From contig JAUHYW010000047.1 of assembly GCA_030426085.1 (NCBI GenBank), forward strand, positions 1 through 64,000: 64,000 nucleotides of DNA, written 5' to 3'. Positions 8,249 through 17,126 of this stretch are shown here, piece by piece (position 1 is the stretch's first letter; each line of letters opens with the position of its first letter). The stretch is from a bacterium. GTDB lineage: Bacteria; Myxococcota_A; Bradymonadia; UBA7976; UBA1532. A program made the position numbers and the translations under genes. The notes below the pieces were generated by a model, which did no database searches, was not told where the DNA came from, and saw only the letters and a program-made list of their open reading frames with translations.

Positions 8249-8923
8249 ATGATGCTCGAAGAGCGCGAAGCCGCCGCGGAGACCGGCCACGTCTGGCTGG
8301 TCTTCGGCGACCTGATGGCGGGCCTGATGGGCCTCTTCGTGCTGTTCTTCGTCGTCGCCGTGTGGTTCCAGGTCGACCTCGCCGCCTCGCTCGAGGCCGA
8401 GCAGGAGGCCCGGGTCGAGGCCCAGGCGGCCAAGGCGGCGACCGACGCCCGGCTCGCGGCGCTGGAGTCGGCCCTCGCCGCGCCGCTCGCCGCCGGGCGC
8501 ATCACCCTCGAAGACGGGCGCATCGCGATCGCCGGCAGCGTGCTGTTCGACCTGTACTCGGCCGATCTGCGCGCCGAGGGCGCCGCGCTGCTGGGCGAGA
8601 TCGGGCCCCCGCTGGCCCGCTGGCTGACCGAGCAGCGGCAGATGGTGATGGTGGGCGGCTTCACCGACGACCTGCCGATCCACGGCGATCGGCGGCGCTT
8701 CGCCGACAACTGGCAGCTCTCGACCGAGCGGGCGCTGACGGTGGTCCGGGGCCTCGTCGAGCGGGGCGTGCCGCCCGAGCGGCTGTTCGCCGCCGGCTTC
8801 GGGGCCCACCACCCGGCGGCGCCCAACACCGACGAGACCGGGCGGGCCCGCAACCGGCGGGTCGAGATCGTGCCGGTGCCCCAGTCGGGCGCGCCGGCCG
8901 GCCCCGCGAGGAGCGCCCCATGA
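8249..8923 (+). CDS. MotB/OmpA-family single-pass protein
   Basis: Protein of 224 residues. One N-terminal membrane helix (GDLMAGLMGLFVLFFVVAVWF) is followed by a short coiled coil and a periplasmic OmpA-like peptidoglycan-binding domain, recognised by FADNWQLSTERALTVV, the AAGFGAHHP segment and ARNRRVEIVPV. This is the MotB/TolR/ZorB-type layout, the expected stator partner of the channel protein at 3396. The ATG at 8249 was chosen because upstream in-frame GTG starts lack a better ribosome site; a second ATG at 8252 is equally possible. It lies 91 bases after the actin and overlaps the next gene by ATGA. Likely inner membrane, anchored to the cell wall. Confidence 0.85.
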   Translation: MMLEEREAAAETGHVWLVFGDLMAGLMGLFVLFFVVAVWFQVDLAASLEAEQEARVEAQAAKAATDARLAALESALAAPLAAGRITLEDGRIAIAGSVLFDLYSADLRAEGAALLGEIGPPLARWLTEQRQMVMVGGFTDDLPIHGDRRRFADNWQLSTERALTVVRGLVERGVPPERLFAAGFGAHHPAAPNTDETGRARNRRVEIVPVPQSGAPAGPARSAP

Positions 8924-9648
8924 CCCGACGACTCGAGGCGCTGCGGGCGCAGGGGGCCGAGGCCTTCGACGGGCCCGGCTTCCGCTTCATCGAGGCGCTG
9001 CTCGAGCGGGCCGAGGGGCTCGACGGGGTCGCCGGCGAGCACCTGCGGCGGCGGGCGGCGGAGCGGCTGTCGGCGTTCGAGGCGGCGTTTGCGTCGGCGA
9101 GAGCCGAGGCCCGGGCGACGCTGGCGACGCTGGACGCGGCCGAGGCGGACCCCGAGGGCGACTTCACCCGGGCGTTCGCCAGCGGCGACTACGGCTTCGT
9201 GCGCCGGGAGGCCCCCCGGGCGCTGCGCCGGGCTCGGACCGACGACGTCGACGCCGCCCGCAGCCGGGTCCTGCGCCTCGCCCGGCAGGCCCGCGGGCGG
9301 GGCCTGACCCTGCCCCCGCCCCTGCGGGCCCGGGTCCAGGCGGCGACCGCCGACGGGGCCCGCGACCCGGACGCGCTGGCCGAGCTGCGCACCGTCGGCG
9401 ATCAGCTCGCCCGGGCGCTGTTCCGCGAGGCCGCCGACCACGCCCGCAGCGCGCTGGTGGTGGCCCGGGCCGGCGACCGGGTGGCCGAGACCGTGGGGCC
9501 GTACAACCCCGAGGCGCTCGCCGCCCGCACCCTGGCGCTGGTCGAGGCGTTGTCCCCGGGCTACCTGCGGGCCACCCTCGCCGGGCTGGAAGATCTGGCC
9601 GCCCTGCGCCGGCTGCCCGAACCCCGCCGCGGTCGCCGCCGCCGCTGA
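8920..9648 (+). CDS. DUF2894-like protein
   Basis: Protein of 242 residues, Ala/Arg-rich and helical, without signal peptide or membrane helix. The opening (RLEALRAQGAEAFDGPGFRFIEALLERA) and the C-terminal segment YNPEALAARTLALVEALSP followed by GYLRATLAGLEDLAAL match my memory of the DUF2894 family, which is found beside DUF802/OmpA genes in Proteobacteria. The ATG overlaps the TGA of the OmpA-like gene, so the two are probably translated together. Function unknown; by position it is a cytoplasmic accessory of the channel complex. Confidence 0.65.
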   Translation: MTRRLEALRAQGAEAFDGPGFRFIEALLERAEGLDGVAGEHLRRRAAERLSAFEAAFASARAEARATLATLDAAEADPEGDFTRAFASGDYGFVRREAPRALRRARTDDVDAARSRVLRLARQARGRGLTLPPPLRARVQAATADGARDPDALAELRTVGDQLARALFREAADHARSALVVARAGDRVAETVGPYNPEALAARTLALVEALSPGYLRATLAGLEDLAALRRLPEPRRGRRRR

Positions 9649-9699
9649 CGCCGGTCGACGGGCGAAGCGGCCGCCCGCCTCCTGCTACCATCCCCCACC

Positions 9700-10560
9700 A
9701 TGTCGCCCCCGACCCCCAGCGCCCGCCTGCGCGCCGAGCTCGACGCCCTGATCGCCAGCCATGACGCCGCCGAGCGGCGAGCGGCCGATCCGATCGCCTT
9801 CCCCCACCGGTGGCCGGCCGGCCCCGACCGGGAGGTGGTGGCCCTCTTCGCCGGGCTGATGGCCTACGGCCGGGCCGATCTGATCGCCCGCGCGCTCGAA
9901 GAGATCACCGCCCGCATGGGCCCGACGCCTGCCGCGCAGGCCGCCGCCGACGACCTCGCCGCCGCCCGCCGCCGCTTCGCGGGCGTCGTCTACCGCTTCA
10001 CCCGGGGCGAGGATCTGGCCCGGCTGTGGGTCGGCCTGGGGGCCCTGATCCGACGCTTCGGGACCCTCGGCGCCGCGGCCCGCCACTTCGACGACCCCGA
10101 CGCGCCGACGCTGCGCCCGCTGTTGACCCGGCTGCGGGCGGCGCTGATGGCCCCCACCGCCGAGCTGCCGGCCCGGCGCGGGTTCCGCCACCTGCTGGCC
10201 GATCCGGCGGGCAGCAGCGCCAGCAAGCGGTGGCACATGTGGCTGCGGTGGATGGTGCGCGGCCCCGACGCGGTCGACTTCGGCGACTGGCGCGACCTGG
10301 GGCCCCACCGGCTGCTGATGCCGGTCGACACCCACGTGCACCGCATCGGCCGCTTCATCGGGCTGACCGACCGCAAGTCGGCCGACCTGCGGTGCGCGAT
10401 CCAGATCACCGCCGCGCTGCGCCGGCTCGACGACGCCGACCCCCTGCGCTACGACTTCGCGCTGGCCCACCTCGGCATCAGCGGCCGCTGCCCCCGTCGG
10501 CGGGTGCCCGCGATCTGCGCCGAGTGCCCGCTGGAGCGGATCTGCCGGCTGCCCGCCTGA
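9700..10560 (+). CDS. DUF2400/TIGR02757 family protein with predicted Fe-S loop
   Basis: Protein of 286 residues, the usual length for the family. Conserved features include PIAFPHRW, the central SSASKRWHMWLRWMVR and MPVDTHVHRIGRFIGL. The end carries C-x8-C-x2-C-x5-C (in CPRRRVPAICAECPLERIC), resembling the [4Fe-4S] loop of endonuclease III/MutY helix-hairpin-helix glycosylases. A nucleic-acid-related role is therefore likely, but the family is not biochemically defined to my knowledge. It begins 51 bases after the DUF2894-like gene on the same strand and could be co-transcribed. Confidence 0.85.
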   Translation: MSPPTPSARLRAELDALIASHDAAERRAADPIAFPHRWPAGPDREVVALFAGLMAYGRADLIARALEEITARMGPTPAAQAAADDLAAARRRFAGVVYRFTRGEDLARLWVGLGALIRRFGTLGAAARHFDDPDAPTLRPLLTRLRAALMAPTAELPARRGFRHLLADPAGSSASKRWHMWLRWMVRGPDAVDFGDWRDLGPHRLLMPVDTHVHRIGRFIGLTDRKSADLRCAIQITAALRRLDDADPLRYDFALAHLGISGRCPRRRVPAICAECPLERICRLPA

Positions 10561-10599
10561 CATGCGTCCGATACACGCCCCCGCTCTTCGAGGTGCCCC

Positions 10600-12048
10600 A
10601 TGACCCGCTCCCTCATCGCGCTCGCCCTGGCGAGCCTGGCCCTGACCGCCTGCGACGGCGAGAGCCGCAGCCGGGCCGACGGCGCCCCGGCCGGTGATGC
10701 CGACCCGGCCGACGGCGCCCCCGACTTCGCCGACCTCGACGCCGCCCCCGATCCCGAGCCCGACGCGGCGGCCGACGCCGGCTCCGACGGCCCCCCACCG
10801 GAGGATGACTTCGCCCTGCCCGACTTCGGCCCGCCGATGGACGAGGTGTGCAACGGCGAGGACGACGACCTCGACGACCTCATCGACGAGGAGGTGGCCA
10901 ACATCTGCGGGGGCTGCGGCGGCCTGCCGCCCGAGGGCTGCCAGGCGTGGCGCTTCAGCTTGATCCAGGACCCCGACGGCACGCTGCTGCCGTTCCGCAC
11001 CGTCGGCCTGCAAGCCCAGGTGCAGGGGCGCTCGCTGCGCGACATCGAGGGGGCGTCGTGCGAGATCCTGCGGCTGGCCGAGGCCCCGGCTCCCGACGCG
11101 CACCTGGGGCTGGTCAACATCGACGGCTCGCAGGCGATGCTCAACCTCGTGCCCACCTTCGACCCCGCCCGCGGCGGCTTCAGCTACGACAACAGCCCCG
11201 AACTGGGCCGCAGCCCGCTGTACGTAGGGGGCGAGACGATCGACATCCGGGCCGGCGGCGGGCTGCTCGTGGGGCCGTTCGACGCCGAGGTGCGCACCCC
11301 GCCGACCCTCGAAGACGTCGCCGAAGAGGCCCTGCGGTCGGTGCTCGACAGCGCCCGGGGCATGGGCGACGACGGGCCGCTCGCGGTGACGTGGAGCCGG
11401 GCCCCGGCCGACCGCCGCAGCCGCACCCGGCTCTTCGTCGGGGGCAGCGTGCCGGTCTACGGGGCCACCCGGCTGTACCGGGGCATCGAGTTCTACCAGC
11501 TCGACGCCCGGCTGCGGGACGACGGCGAGGTGGTGCTCGCCCCCGGCTTCTTCGGGGCCGGCGCGCCGGGCAGCTCGATCTGGGTCTACCTCGTGCGGGA
11601 GGGCCTGCGCCGGATCCCGGTCGGCCAGCACGCGGTCGAGGTCGCCACCGGCCAGCGGGTCGAGCTGCGCGAGGCGGGGGCCCTCGACCCGCCGGAGGGG
11701 GCCGAGGCGCCGTTCCAGATCCTGGCCCCCGACCCCAACATGCCCGAGTACGTGCCCGGCGAGCCCCTCGACGTGATGTGGAGCGCGCTGCCCGAGGGCG
11801 TCGGGCCGCTCCAGCTCTCCCTGTCGTATCGCGACCCGCTCGCCGCCGAGCAGGTGCAGATCAACTGCACGGTCGACGCCCCGGGCGAGGGCGCGGTGAC
11901 CCTGCCCGGCGAGTTCACCGAGGGGCTGCCGGCGGACGACTTCGCCCAGCTCAGCCTGCGGTGGGGGCTCTCCGAGGCGCCGATGCCGGCCCCGGACGAG
12001 GGGCTCTACACCCGGGCCGTGAGCATGCTGCTGCGGCTCGATCGCTGA
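10600..12048 (+). CDS. Lipoprotein with degenerate MopE-type motif
   Basis: Protein of 482 residues. The signal peptide ends in a lipobox (LALTAC, Cys about residue 18). A low-complexity Asp/Ala/Pro linker of about 60 residues follows, then VCNGEDDDLDDLIDEE, which is a MopE-like metal-binding motif whose second Cys is replaced by Leu. The remaining 350 residues form an unrecognised, probably beta-rich domain. The gene is 13 bases upstream of another lipoprotein with the same linker style. Probably an outer-membrane-anchored surface protein; function unknown. Confidence 0.8.
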   Translation: MTRSLIALALASLALTACDGESRSRADGAPAGDADPADGAPDFADLDAAPDPEPDAAADAGSDGPPPEDDFALPDFGPPMDEVCNGEDDDLDDLIDEEVANICGGCGGLPPEGCQAWRFSLIQDPDGTLLPFRTVGLQAQVQGRSLRDIEGASCEILRLAEAPAPDAHLGLVNIDGSQAMLNLVPTFDPARGGFSYDNSPELGRSPLYVGGETIDIRAGGGLLVGPFDAEVRTPPTLEDVAEEALRSVLDSARGMGDDGPLAVTWSRAPADRRSRTRLFVGGSVPVYGATRLYRGIEFYQLDARLRDDGEVVLAPGFFGAGAPGSSIWVYLVREGLRRIPVGQHAVEVATGQRVELREAGALDPPEGAEAPFQILAPDPNMPEYVPGEPLDVMWSALPEGVGPLQLSLSYRDPLAAEQVQINCTVDAPGEGAVTLPGEFTEGLPADDFAQLSLRWGLSEAPMPAPDEGLYTRAVSMLLRLDR

Positions 12049-12061
12049 CCGGGGAGGGACT

Positions 12062-13915
12062 ATGCGCGGGGGGCTCGTCGGGATCGCGCTCTGGGGGGTG
12101 ATGCTGGCCGGGTGCGGGGAGGTCGATCCACCCGCCGCACCGGCGGACGCGGCGGGCGACGCCGTCATCGACGCGGGGGTCGCCGACGTCGGGCCGCCGG
12201 ACGCGGCCCCGCCCGACGCCGCGCCCGACCTCGACGCCGACCCGCCGGATCGGGGGCCGGACGCGAGCGCCGGAACCGACGCCGGGCCGGCGCCCGACGC
12301 CGAGCCCGACGCTCTGCCCGAGCCCGACGCTCTGCCCGAACCCGACGCAGAGCCCGACGCCGAGCCCGACGCCTGGCTGCGCCCGGGGGTCGAGCCGGGC
12401 AGCCCGTTCGGCATCGGCACCTCGGCCGCCCGCGCGCGCAACCTCGGCTGGCTGGCGTCCATCGCCGAGACCGGCATGCGCTGGCTGCGGGGCTTCGACC
12501 GGGGCGATGCCGCCGCCAGCCTGGACGACGCCGAGGCGGCCGGCTTCGCGGTCAGCGGCATCCTCCAGATGGGCGACACCTTCCCCCTCGACCTCGACGC
12601 GTGGCGGGCCCACGTCGCCGGGCTGGTCGAGGCCACCGCCGACCGGGTGCGCTGGTGGGAGGTCTGGAACGAGCCGCCCAACTTCTCGGTGGACAAGTCG
12701 CCCGAGAGCTACGCCGCGATCGTCGTGGCGGCCCACGACACCATCCGGGCGATCGACCCCGACATCCGGGTGGGCATCGCCGCCGCCAGCGTGCACCTGC
12801 ACTTCATGGCCGAGGCCCTGCGGGCCGGCGCGGCGGGCCATTACGACCACATCACCCTGCACCCCTACGAGACCCTGGGGCTGGTCGATCGGGGCTTCGA
12901 GCCGCTGTTCATGGCCATCGTGCCCACCGTGCGGGCCATGCTGCGCGACCTCGACCCCGAGCGGGCCGACGTGCCGATCGTCTTCACCGAGCTGGGCCAG
13001 CCGGTCGACGCGCGGGTCTCGCCCGAGCGGCAGGCGGCGACCGTCGTCAAAGCCTACGTGATGAGCATCGCCCAGGGCGTCAGCCGGGTGCACTGGTTCG
13101 AGGGGGTGGACGGCGACTCGGGGCCGTTCGGCCTGATCGCGGCCGATGGCGCCCGGCGGCCGTCCTTCACCGCGGCCCGGGTCCTGATCGAGAGCGTGGG
13201 GGTCGAGCCCCGGTTCGAGGGTTGGCTGCACCTCGACGGGGCGCACCCCGGCTTCGTCTTCGCCGCCGACGCCGGCCCGGTGCTGGTGGCCTGGACCGGC
13301 CCCGGCGCGGCGGTGGAGCACGACTTCGGGGCCGAGGTCGAGGCGATCGACCCGCTCACCGGCGAGGCCCGCCGGGGCCCGCGCCACGCCCTGAGCCCGA
13401 CCCCGATCGTGATCCGCGGCGCGCCGGCGGCCCTGGTGGACGAGGCCCGGGCCAACCGGGGCCGGCCCTACCCGTGGGGCGGGGACTACACCGACGCCGA
13501 GGCGGTGCGCTTCGAGGCGCCCGCCACCGCCGAGGGCCTGCACCCGCTGAGCGACGCCCCCACCCGGGACTTCGACGGGGTCGTCGCCCGCGATCACAGC
13601 CAGGGCGCGGGCCACGCCTTCGCCGTCGACCCCAACTTCCTCACCTACGACCCGGCGCCGCTGCGGGTCACCGCGGTGGTGCGGCGCAACGGCCCGGACA
13701 ACGCCGGGTTCAACCTCAAGTACGAGTCGGCCCGGGGCTACCGGGGCACCGGGGCCTGGACCACCGTGCCCCCGGGGGACGCGTGGCACACCCTCGAGTG
13801 GGACATCGACGACCCGATGTTCGTCGGCAAGTGGGGCTATCACATCGCGCTCGACTCGGACTCGACCCGCTTCAGCGGCTACAGCCTGCGGTCGCTGACC
13901 GTGCGCCGACGCTGA
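12062..13915 (+). CDS. Lipoprotein with clan GH-A glycosidase-like domain
   Basis: Protein of 617 residues starting after GGGGAGGGACT. A lipobox (MLAGC) is followed by about 85 residues of repeated DAxPD/EPDA linker. The catalytic-type domain, from about residue 125, shows the two clan GH-A signatures: WWEVWNEPP with putative acid/base Glu204, and IVFTELGQP with putative nucleophile Glu310, about 105 residues apart as in GH5/GH39-like TIM barrels. The C-terminal 150 residues look like a beta-sandwich, possibly carbohydrate-binding. Likely a surface-anchored glycoside hydrolase; substrate cannot be told. Confidence 0.8.
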   Translation: MRGGLVGIALWGVMLAGCGEVDPPAAPADAAGDAVIDAGVADVGPPDAAPPDAAPDLDADPPDRGPDASAGTDAGPAPDAEPDALPEPDALPEPDAEPDAEPDAWLRPGVEPGSPFGIGTSAARARNLGWLASIAETGMRWLRGFDRGDAAASLDDAEAAGFAVSGILQMGDTFPLDLDAWRAHVAGLVEATADRVRWWEVWNEPPNFSVDKSPESYAAIVVAAHDTIRAIDPDIRVGIAAASVHLHFMAEALRAGAAGHYDHITLHPYETLGLVDRGFEPLFMAIVPTVRAMLRDLDPERADVPIVFTELGQPVDARVSPERQAATVVKAYVMSIAQGVSRVHWFEGVDGDSGPFGLIAADGARRPSFTAARVLIESVGVEPRFEGWLHLDGAHPGFVFAADAGPVLVAWTGPGAAVEHDFGAEVEAIDPLTGEARRGPRHALSPTPIVIRGAPAALVDEARANRGRPYPWGGDYTDAEAVRFEAPATAEGLHPLSDAPTRDFDGVVARDHSQGAGHAFAVDPNFLTYDPAPLRVTAVVRRNGPDNAGFNLKYESARGYRGTGAWTTVPPGDAWHTLEWDIDDPMFVGKWGYHIALDSDSTRFSGYSLRSLTVRRR

Positions 13916-13974
13916 ATCAGGCCCGCTGCGGGCAAATGGCGCCGCACCCGAGAGGGGGATAGAGTCGAGCCGGG

Positions 13975-16194
13975 ATGGACCGCCTATGCCCCAAGTGCGG
14001 CCAGCGCTACCGCGCGGACGTCGCCATCTGCCCGGTGCACCGGGTCGCCCTCGTCGAGGATCCGTTCATCGGCCGCTCGCTGGGCGAGTACGGCATCGTG
14101 GGCTACCTCGGCCAGGGGGCGATGGGCGTCGTCTACCGGGCCGACCCGCCGGCGGCGATCAAGATCCTGAACGTGGTCCGGGCCCGCATGCAGCCCGAGC
14201 TGGTGCGCCGCTTCGAGCTCGAGGCCAAGGCCATCGCCCGCCTCGAGAGCCCGCACGTCGTGCGGCTGTACGACGCGGGCACCACCGGCGACGGGCACCT
14301 CTACATCACCATGGAGCTGCTGCGGGGGCAGACCCTCGACGACCTCATCCGGGCCCGGCGCAAGCTCAAGCCGGCCCGGGCGGCCGACATCGCCTTCCAG
14401 GCCGCATCGGCGCTGGCCGAGGCCCACGACAAGTGGGTCGTGCACCGGGACGTCAAGCCCGACAACCTCTACCTCGAGCCGGCCGAGGGCGGGCGGGACT
14501 TCGTGCGGGTGCTCGACTTCGGCGTCGTGCGCATCAACTCCGACAGCGTCGCCCGCTCGATCACCGGCACCGTGGCCGGCACCCCGGCCTACATGTCGCC
14601 CGAGCAGCTCAAGAGCGAGAAGGACATCGACGGGCGCACCGACATCTACTCGCTGGGGGTCGTGCTGTACCTCGGGCTCGCCGGGCGCAACCCGTTCCAG
14701 GGCGAGGGGCTGATGCAGACCATCCAGCGCCACCTCTACGAGCCGGTGCCGCCGCTGCCCGAGGACGTGCCCCCCCCGCTCGCCGCGCTGACGCTGCGCA
14801 TGCTGGCCAAGGCCCGCGAGGACCGGCCGCAGACCATGGCCGACGTGCAGGCCGCGCTGGGGGCGCTCGGGCTCTTCGACACGCCGCCGGTGCGCCTCGC
14901 GGGGCCGGTGGGGGTCGACCTCGACCCCGCCTCCCGCGAGCGCACCCTCGCCGCGTTGGAGACCGACCCCGCCTTCCAGCGGGCCCGCCAGATCACCCCC
15001 GTCGCCCGGCCGGTGGACCCGCCCTCGATCGACGAGCCCTCCGAACCCCACGGGCCGCCGACGGCGCCCGGTGACCCCTTCGCCCCGCTCGGCGGCTCGT
15101 ACATCGAGTCGGCCCTCGACCCCGCCCCCCGCCGGACCGACCCCTGGCGCAGCAGCGCGCCGCCCGCCGACCGCCCATCCATCGACATCCCCGCCGCCCG
15201 GCTGCCCACCGACGCCCCGGGCCCGGTGGGGCCGCCCGGCGCGCTTGGCGGCGGGCCGACCCTCGACGGGCGGCCCGACCCGCCCCCGGTCCAGCAGACC
15301 TGGGTCGAGCCGGACCTCGACGCGCTCGACGTCGACGACCCGGCGCCCGGTCGGCATCGGCGGCGGCTCGTCTTCACCGCGCTGATCTTCGCCCTCGGCG
15401 CGGTGACCGGGGTCGGCCTGAGCGCGGGGCTGCTCGACGACCCCCGGCCGACCGTCGAGGCCAGCGCGTCGCCGCCCACCCACCGCCTGCGGCGCGAGAT
15501 CCGGGCCGCGATGGAGCGCGAGGACTGGGCCGCCGCGCTCGCCGGGGCCGAGCGCCTCATCGGGCTGCGCCCCGACGACCCCCGGGCGGCTGAGCTGCGC
15601 CGGGAGGCCGCCGCCGAGGCCGCCGCCGCCGAGACCTGGGACGAGCTGCTCGACCGCATCGCCGACGAGCAGTGGCAGGCGGCCCACGCCCGGGCGGCGA
15701 GCTTCCCCCCGGGCAGCGTCTACACCCCCCGGGTCGAGGCGCTCGCCGGGCTCATCGAAGACGGCATCGCCGCCGCCCGGCTCGAGGACGGGCTGAGCCA
15801 CGCGCTCGCCGACGAGTGGGCCGAAGCCCGCGCGATCCACGACGCCCTCGCCGCGCTCGAGCGCCCGCCCCGGCGGCTGCCCGTGCTCGACGCCGCCCTG
15901 CGCCGCAAGCGGTTCAAGCCCACCCCCTACACCGAGCACCTGCTCGAAGCCCGGGCCCGGCTCAACGCCGGCGACTACCGGCTGGCGCTGACCCGGCTGC
16001 AGCAGGCGGCGGGTGACATCGGCGGGCCCGACCTGCGGATCAGCCGCCGCATGTGCAGCGCGCTGCGGGCGCTCGGCGAGTTCGACGCCGCGCTGGCCCA
16101 CGCCCGCCGCTGGCGCGCGCTGGAGGAAGACCCGCGCTACGCCCCGGTGATCGCCCGCACCCTGAGCACGCTCGAGGCCCGCTCCCTGCGCTGA
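13975..16194 (+). CDS. Transmembrane Ser/Thr protein kinase with zinc-ribbon N-terminus
   Basis: Protein of 739 residues. The N-terminus has CPKCGQRY and CPVH, a probable zinc ribbon (Cys5, Cys8, Cys19, His22). The Hanks-type kinase domain is complete: GQGAMGVVY glycine loop, Lys63 (AAIKIL), HRDVKPDN with catalytic Asp159, DFG with Asp181, and YMSPEQ. A Pro-rich linker, one membrane helix at about 465-485 (TALIFALGAVTGVGLSAGLL) and a helical, TPR-like extracytoplasmic region follow. Predicted active and anchored in the inner membrane, sensing through its C-terminal region. Ligand and substrates unknown. Confidence 0.92.
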   Translation: MDRLCPKCGQRYRADVAICPVHRVALVEDPFIGRSLGEYGIVGYLGQGAMGVVYRADPPAAIKILNVVRARMQPELVRRFELEAKAIARLESPHVVRLYDAGTTGDGHLYITMELLRGQTLDDLIRARRKLKPARAADIAFQAASALAEAHDKWVVHRDVKPDNLYLEPAEGGRDFVRVLDFGVVRINSDSVARSITGTVAGTPAYMSPEQLKSEKDIDGRTDIYSLGVVLYLGLAGRNPFQGEGLMQTIQRHLYEPVPPLPEDVPPPLAALTLRMLAKAREDRPQTMADVQAALGALGLFDTPPVRLAGPVGVDLDPASRERTLAALETDPAFQRARQITPVARPVDPPSIDEPSEPHGPPTAPGDPFAPLGGSYIESALDPAPRRTDPWRSSAPPADRPSIDIPAARLPTDAPGPVGPPGALGGGPTLDGRPDPPPVQQTWVEPDLDALDVDDPAPGRHRRRLVFTALIFALGAVTGVGLSAGLLDDPRPTVEASASPPTHRLRREIRAAMEREDWAAALAGAERLIGLRPDDPRAAELRREAAAEAAAAETWDELLDRIADEQWQAAHARAASFPPGSVYTPRVEALAGLIEDGIAAARLEDGLSHALADEWAEARAIHDALAALERPPRRLPVLDAALRRKRFKPTPYTEHLLEARARLNAGDYRLALTRLQQAAGDIGGPDLRISRRMCSALRALGEFDAALAHARRWRALEEDPRYAPVIARTLSTLEARSLR

Positions 16195-16507
16195 GGCTCG
16201 CTCGCAGGCCGGGGCCGGCGCGTGGATGGGGTGTCACCGGCGCCTCGGGACACCCACCCCGAACAAGGCGCGTCAAAGGTTGTTCAAGGCGACGCGCGAA
16301 CAATTCTGTACAACCTTCGTACCAGTCGAACACCCCTTTCGAGCGCCCGAGATCGCGTATCAGAGTGTATTTTGGCCGATTCGGAGGGACTCACGGGCCC
16401 CGATCCACAAAAAATCGACCTTCGTCTCGACAAACGTTTGACACGAGTCAAGGCCTCACTCTACCTTATTCAAAGTCGATACAGTCGGATGTCAGCAGGA
16501 CGGTGTC
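16195..16507 (+). other. AT-richer intergenic region upstream of the ECF sigma gene
   Basis: These 313 bases are clearly less GC-rich than the surrounding genes, especially 16265-16495. I see no convincing gene or RNA. The region holds a candidate sigma-70-type promoter near its end (separate entry) and probably other regulatory sites for the sigma factor. Confidence 0.5.
16438..16467 (+). promoter_or_regulatory. Candidate promoter of the ECF sigma gene
   Basis: TTGACA at 16438-16443 is separated by 18 bases from TACCTT at 16462-16467. The -35 is perfect and the -10 matches the most conserved outer positions (T1, A2, T6). The predicted start would be near 16474, leaving a leader of about 34 bases with AGGA at 16497-16500 before the ATG at 16508. 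Confidence 0.5.
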
Positions 16508-17098
16508 ATGAGCAAAAAGAGCCGCAACTCCATGAGCGCGTCCGAAGAGCGCGAGCTCGTGGCCCGGGCCCAGGGCGGGGATCAGCGAGCGCTGAACACG
16601 CTCATCGAGGCCCACTACCCCGCGATGTACCACCTCGCCCTCAAGTACACCCGCGACCCCGAGCGGGCCCGCGACGCCGCCCAGGAGAGCTGCGTGCAGG
16701 TGCTGCGGCACCTCGGCCAGTTCCGGGCCGAGGCCCGGTTCTCGAGCTGGATGGCCCGCATCGTCATCAACTCGGCCCGCCTGCGCTACCGGGGCGAGAA
16801 GCGGCTGGTGCCGGTGGGCGACGGGCTCGCCGCCGACAGCCCCGCCCGGGGGCCGGCGCCCGAGCAGCGGGTGAGCGACAAGCAGCTCCTCGACCTCGTC
16901 GACCGCTTCCTCAAGGACGGCCGGGACGGCGACTACCAGCTCTTCGTGCGGCGCTTCATCGACGGCGACTCGATCAAGGCGATCAGCGACGACACCGGCA
17001 TCTCGGTCCCGGCCATCAAGACCCGGGTTCACCGGGCGCGCCAGCGGCTGCGGGCGCAGTCCGAGTCGTCGCAGTGGGGCATGCCGCTCCAGCGCTGA
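16508..17098 (+). CDS. ECF-type RNA polymerase sigma factor
   Basis: Protein of 196 residues with sigma region 2 (ALKYTRDPERARDAAQESCVQVLR, then FSSWMARIVINSA) and region 4 (RFIDGDSIKAISDDTGIS followed by AIKTRVHRARQRLR). No region 3 is present, as in ECF factors. It sits 28 bases before a MerR/B12-type regulator, an arrangement reminiscent of LitS-LitR light-response pairs; that link is inference. The upstream gap is unusually AT-rich and carries a candidate housekeeping promoter. No anti-sigma factor is recognised next to it. Confidence 0.93.
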   Translation: MSKKSRNSMSASEERELVARAQGGDQRALNTLIEAHYPAMYHLALKYTRDPERARDAAQESCVQVLRHLGQFRAEARFSSWMARIVINSARLRYRGEKRLVPVGDGLAADSPARGPAPEQRVSDKQLLDLVDRFLKDGRDGDYQLFVRRFIDGDSIKAISDDTGISVPAIKTRVHRARQRLRAQSESSQWGMPLQR

Positions 17099-17126
17099 AC
17101 GCGAACGCCACCGACCGGAGCAGATT

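Noticed and set aside
3396-9648. Zorya anti-phage system
   Set aside because: ZorA/B-like architecture only; no ZorC, ZorD helicase-nuclease or other effector is present.
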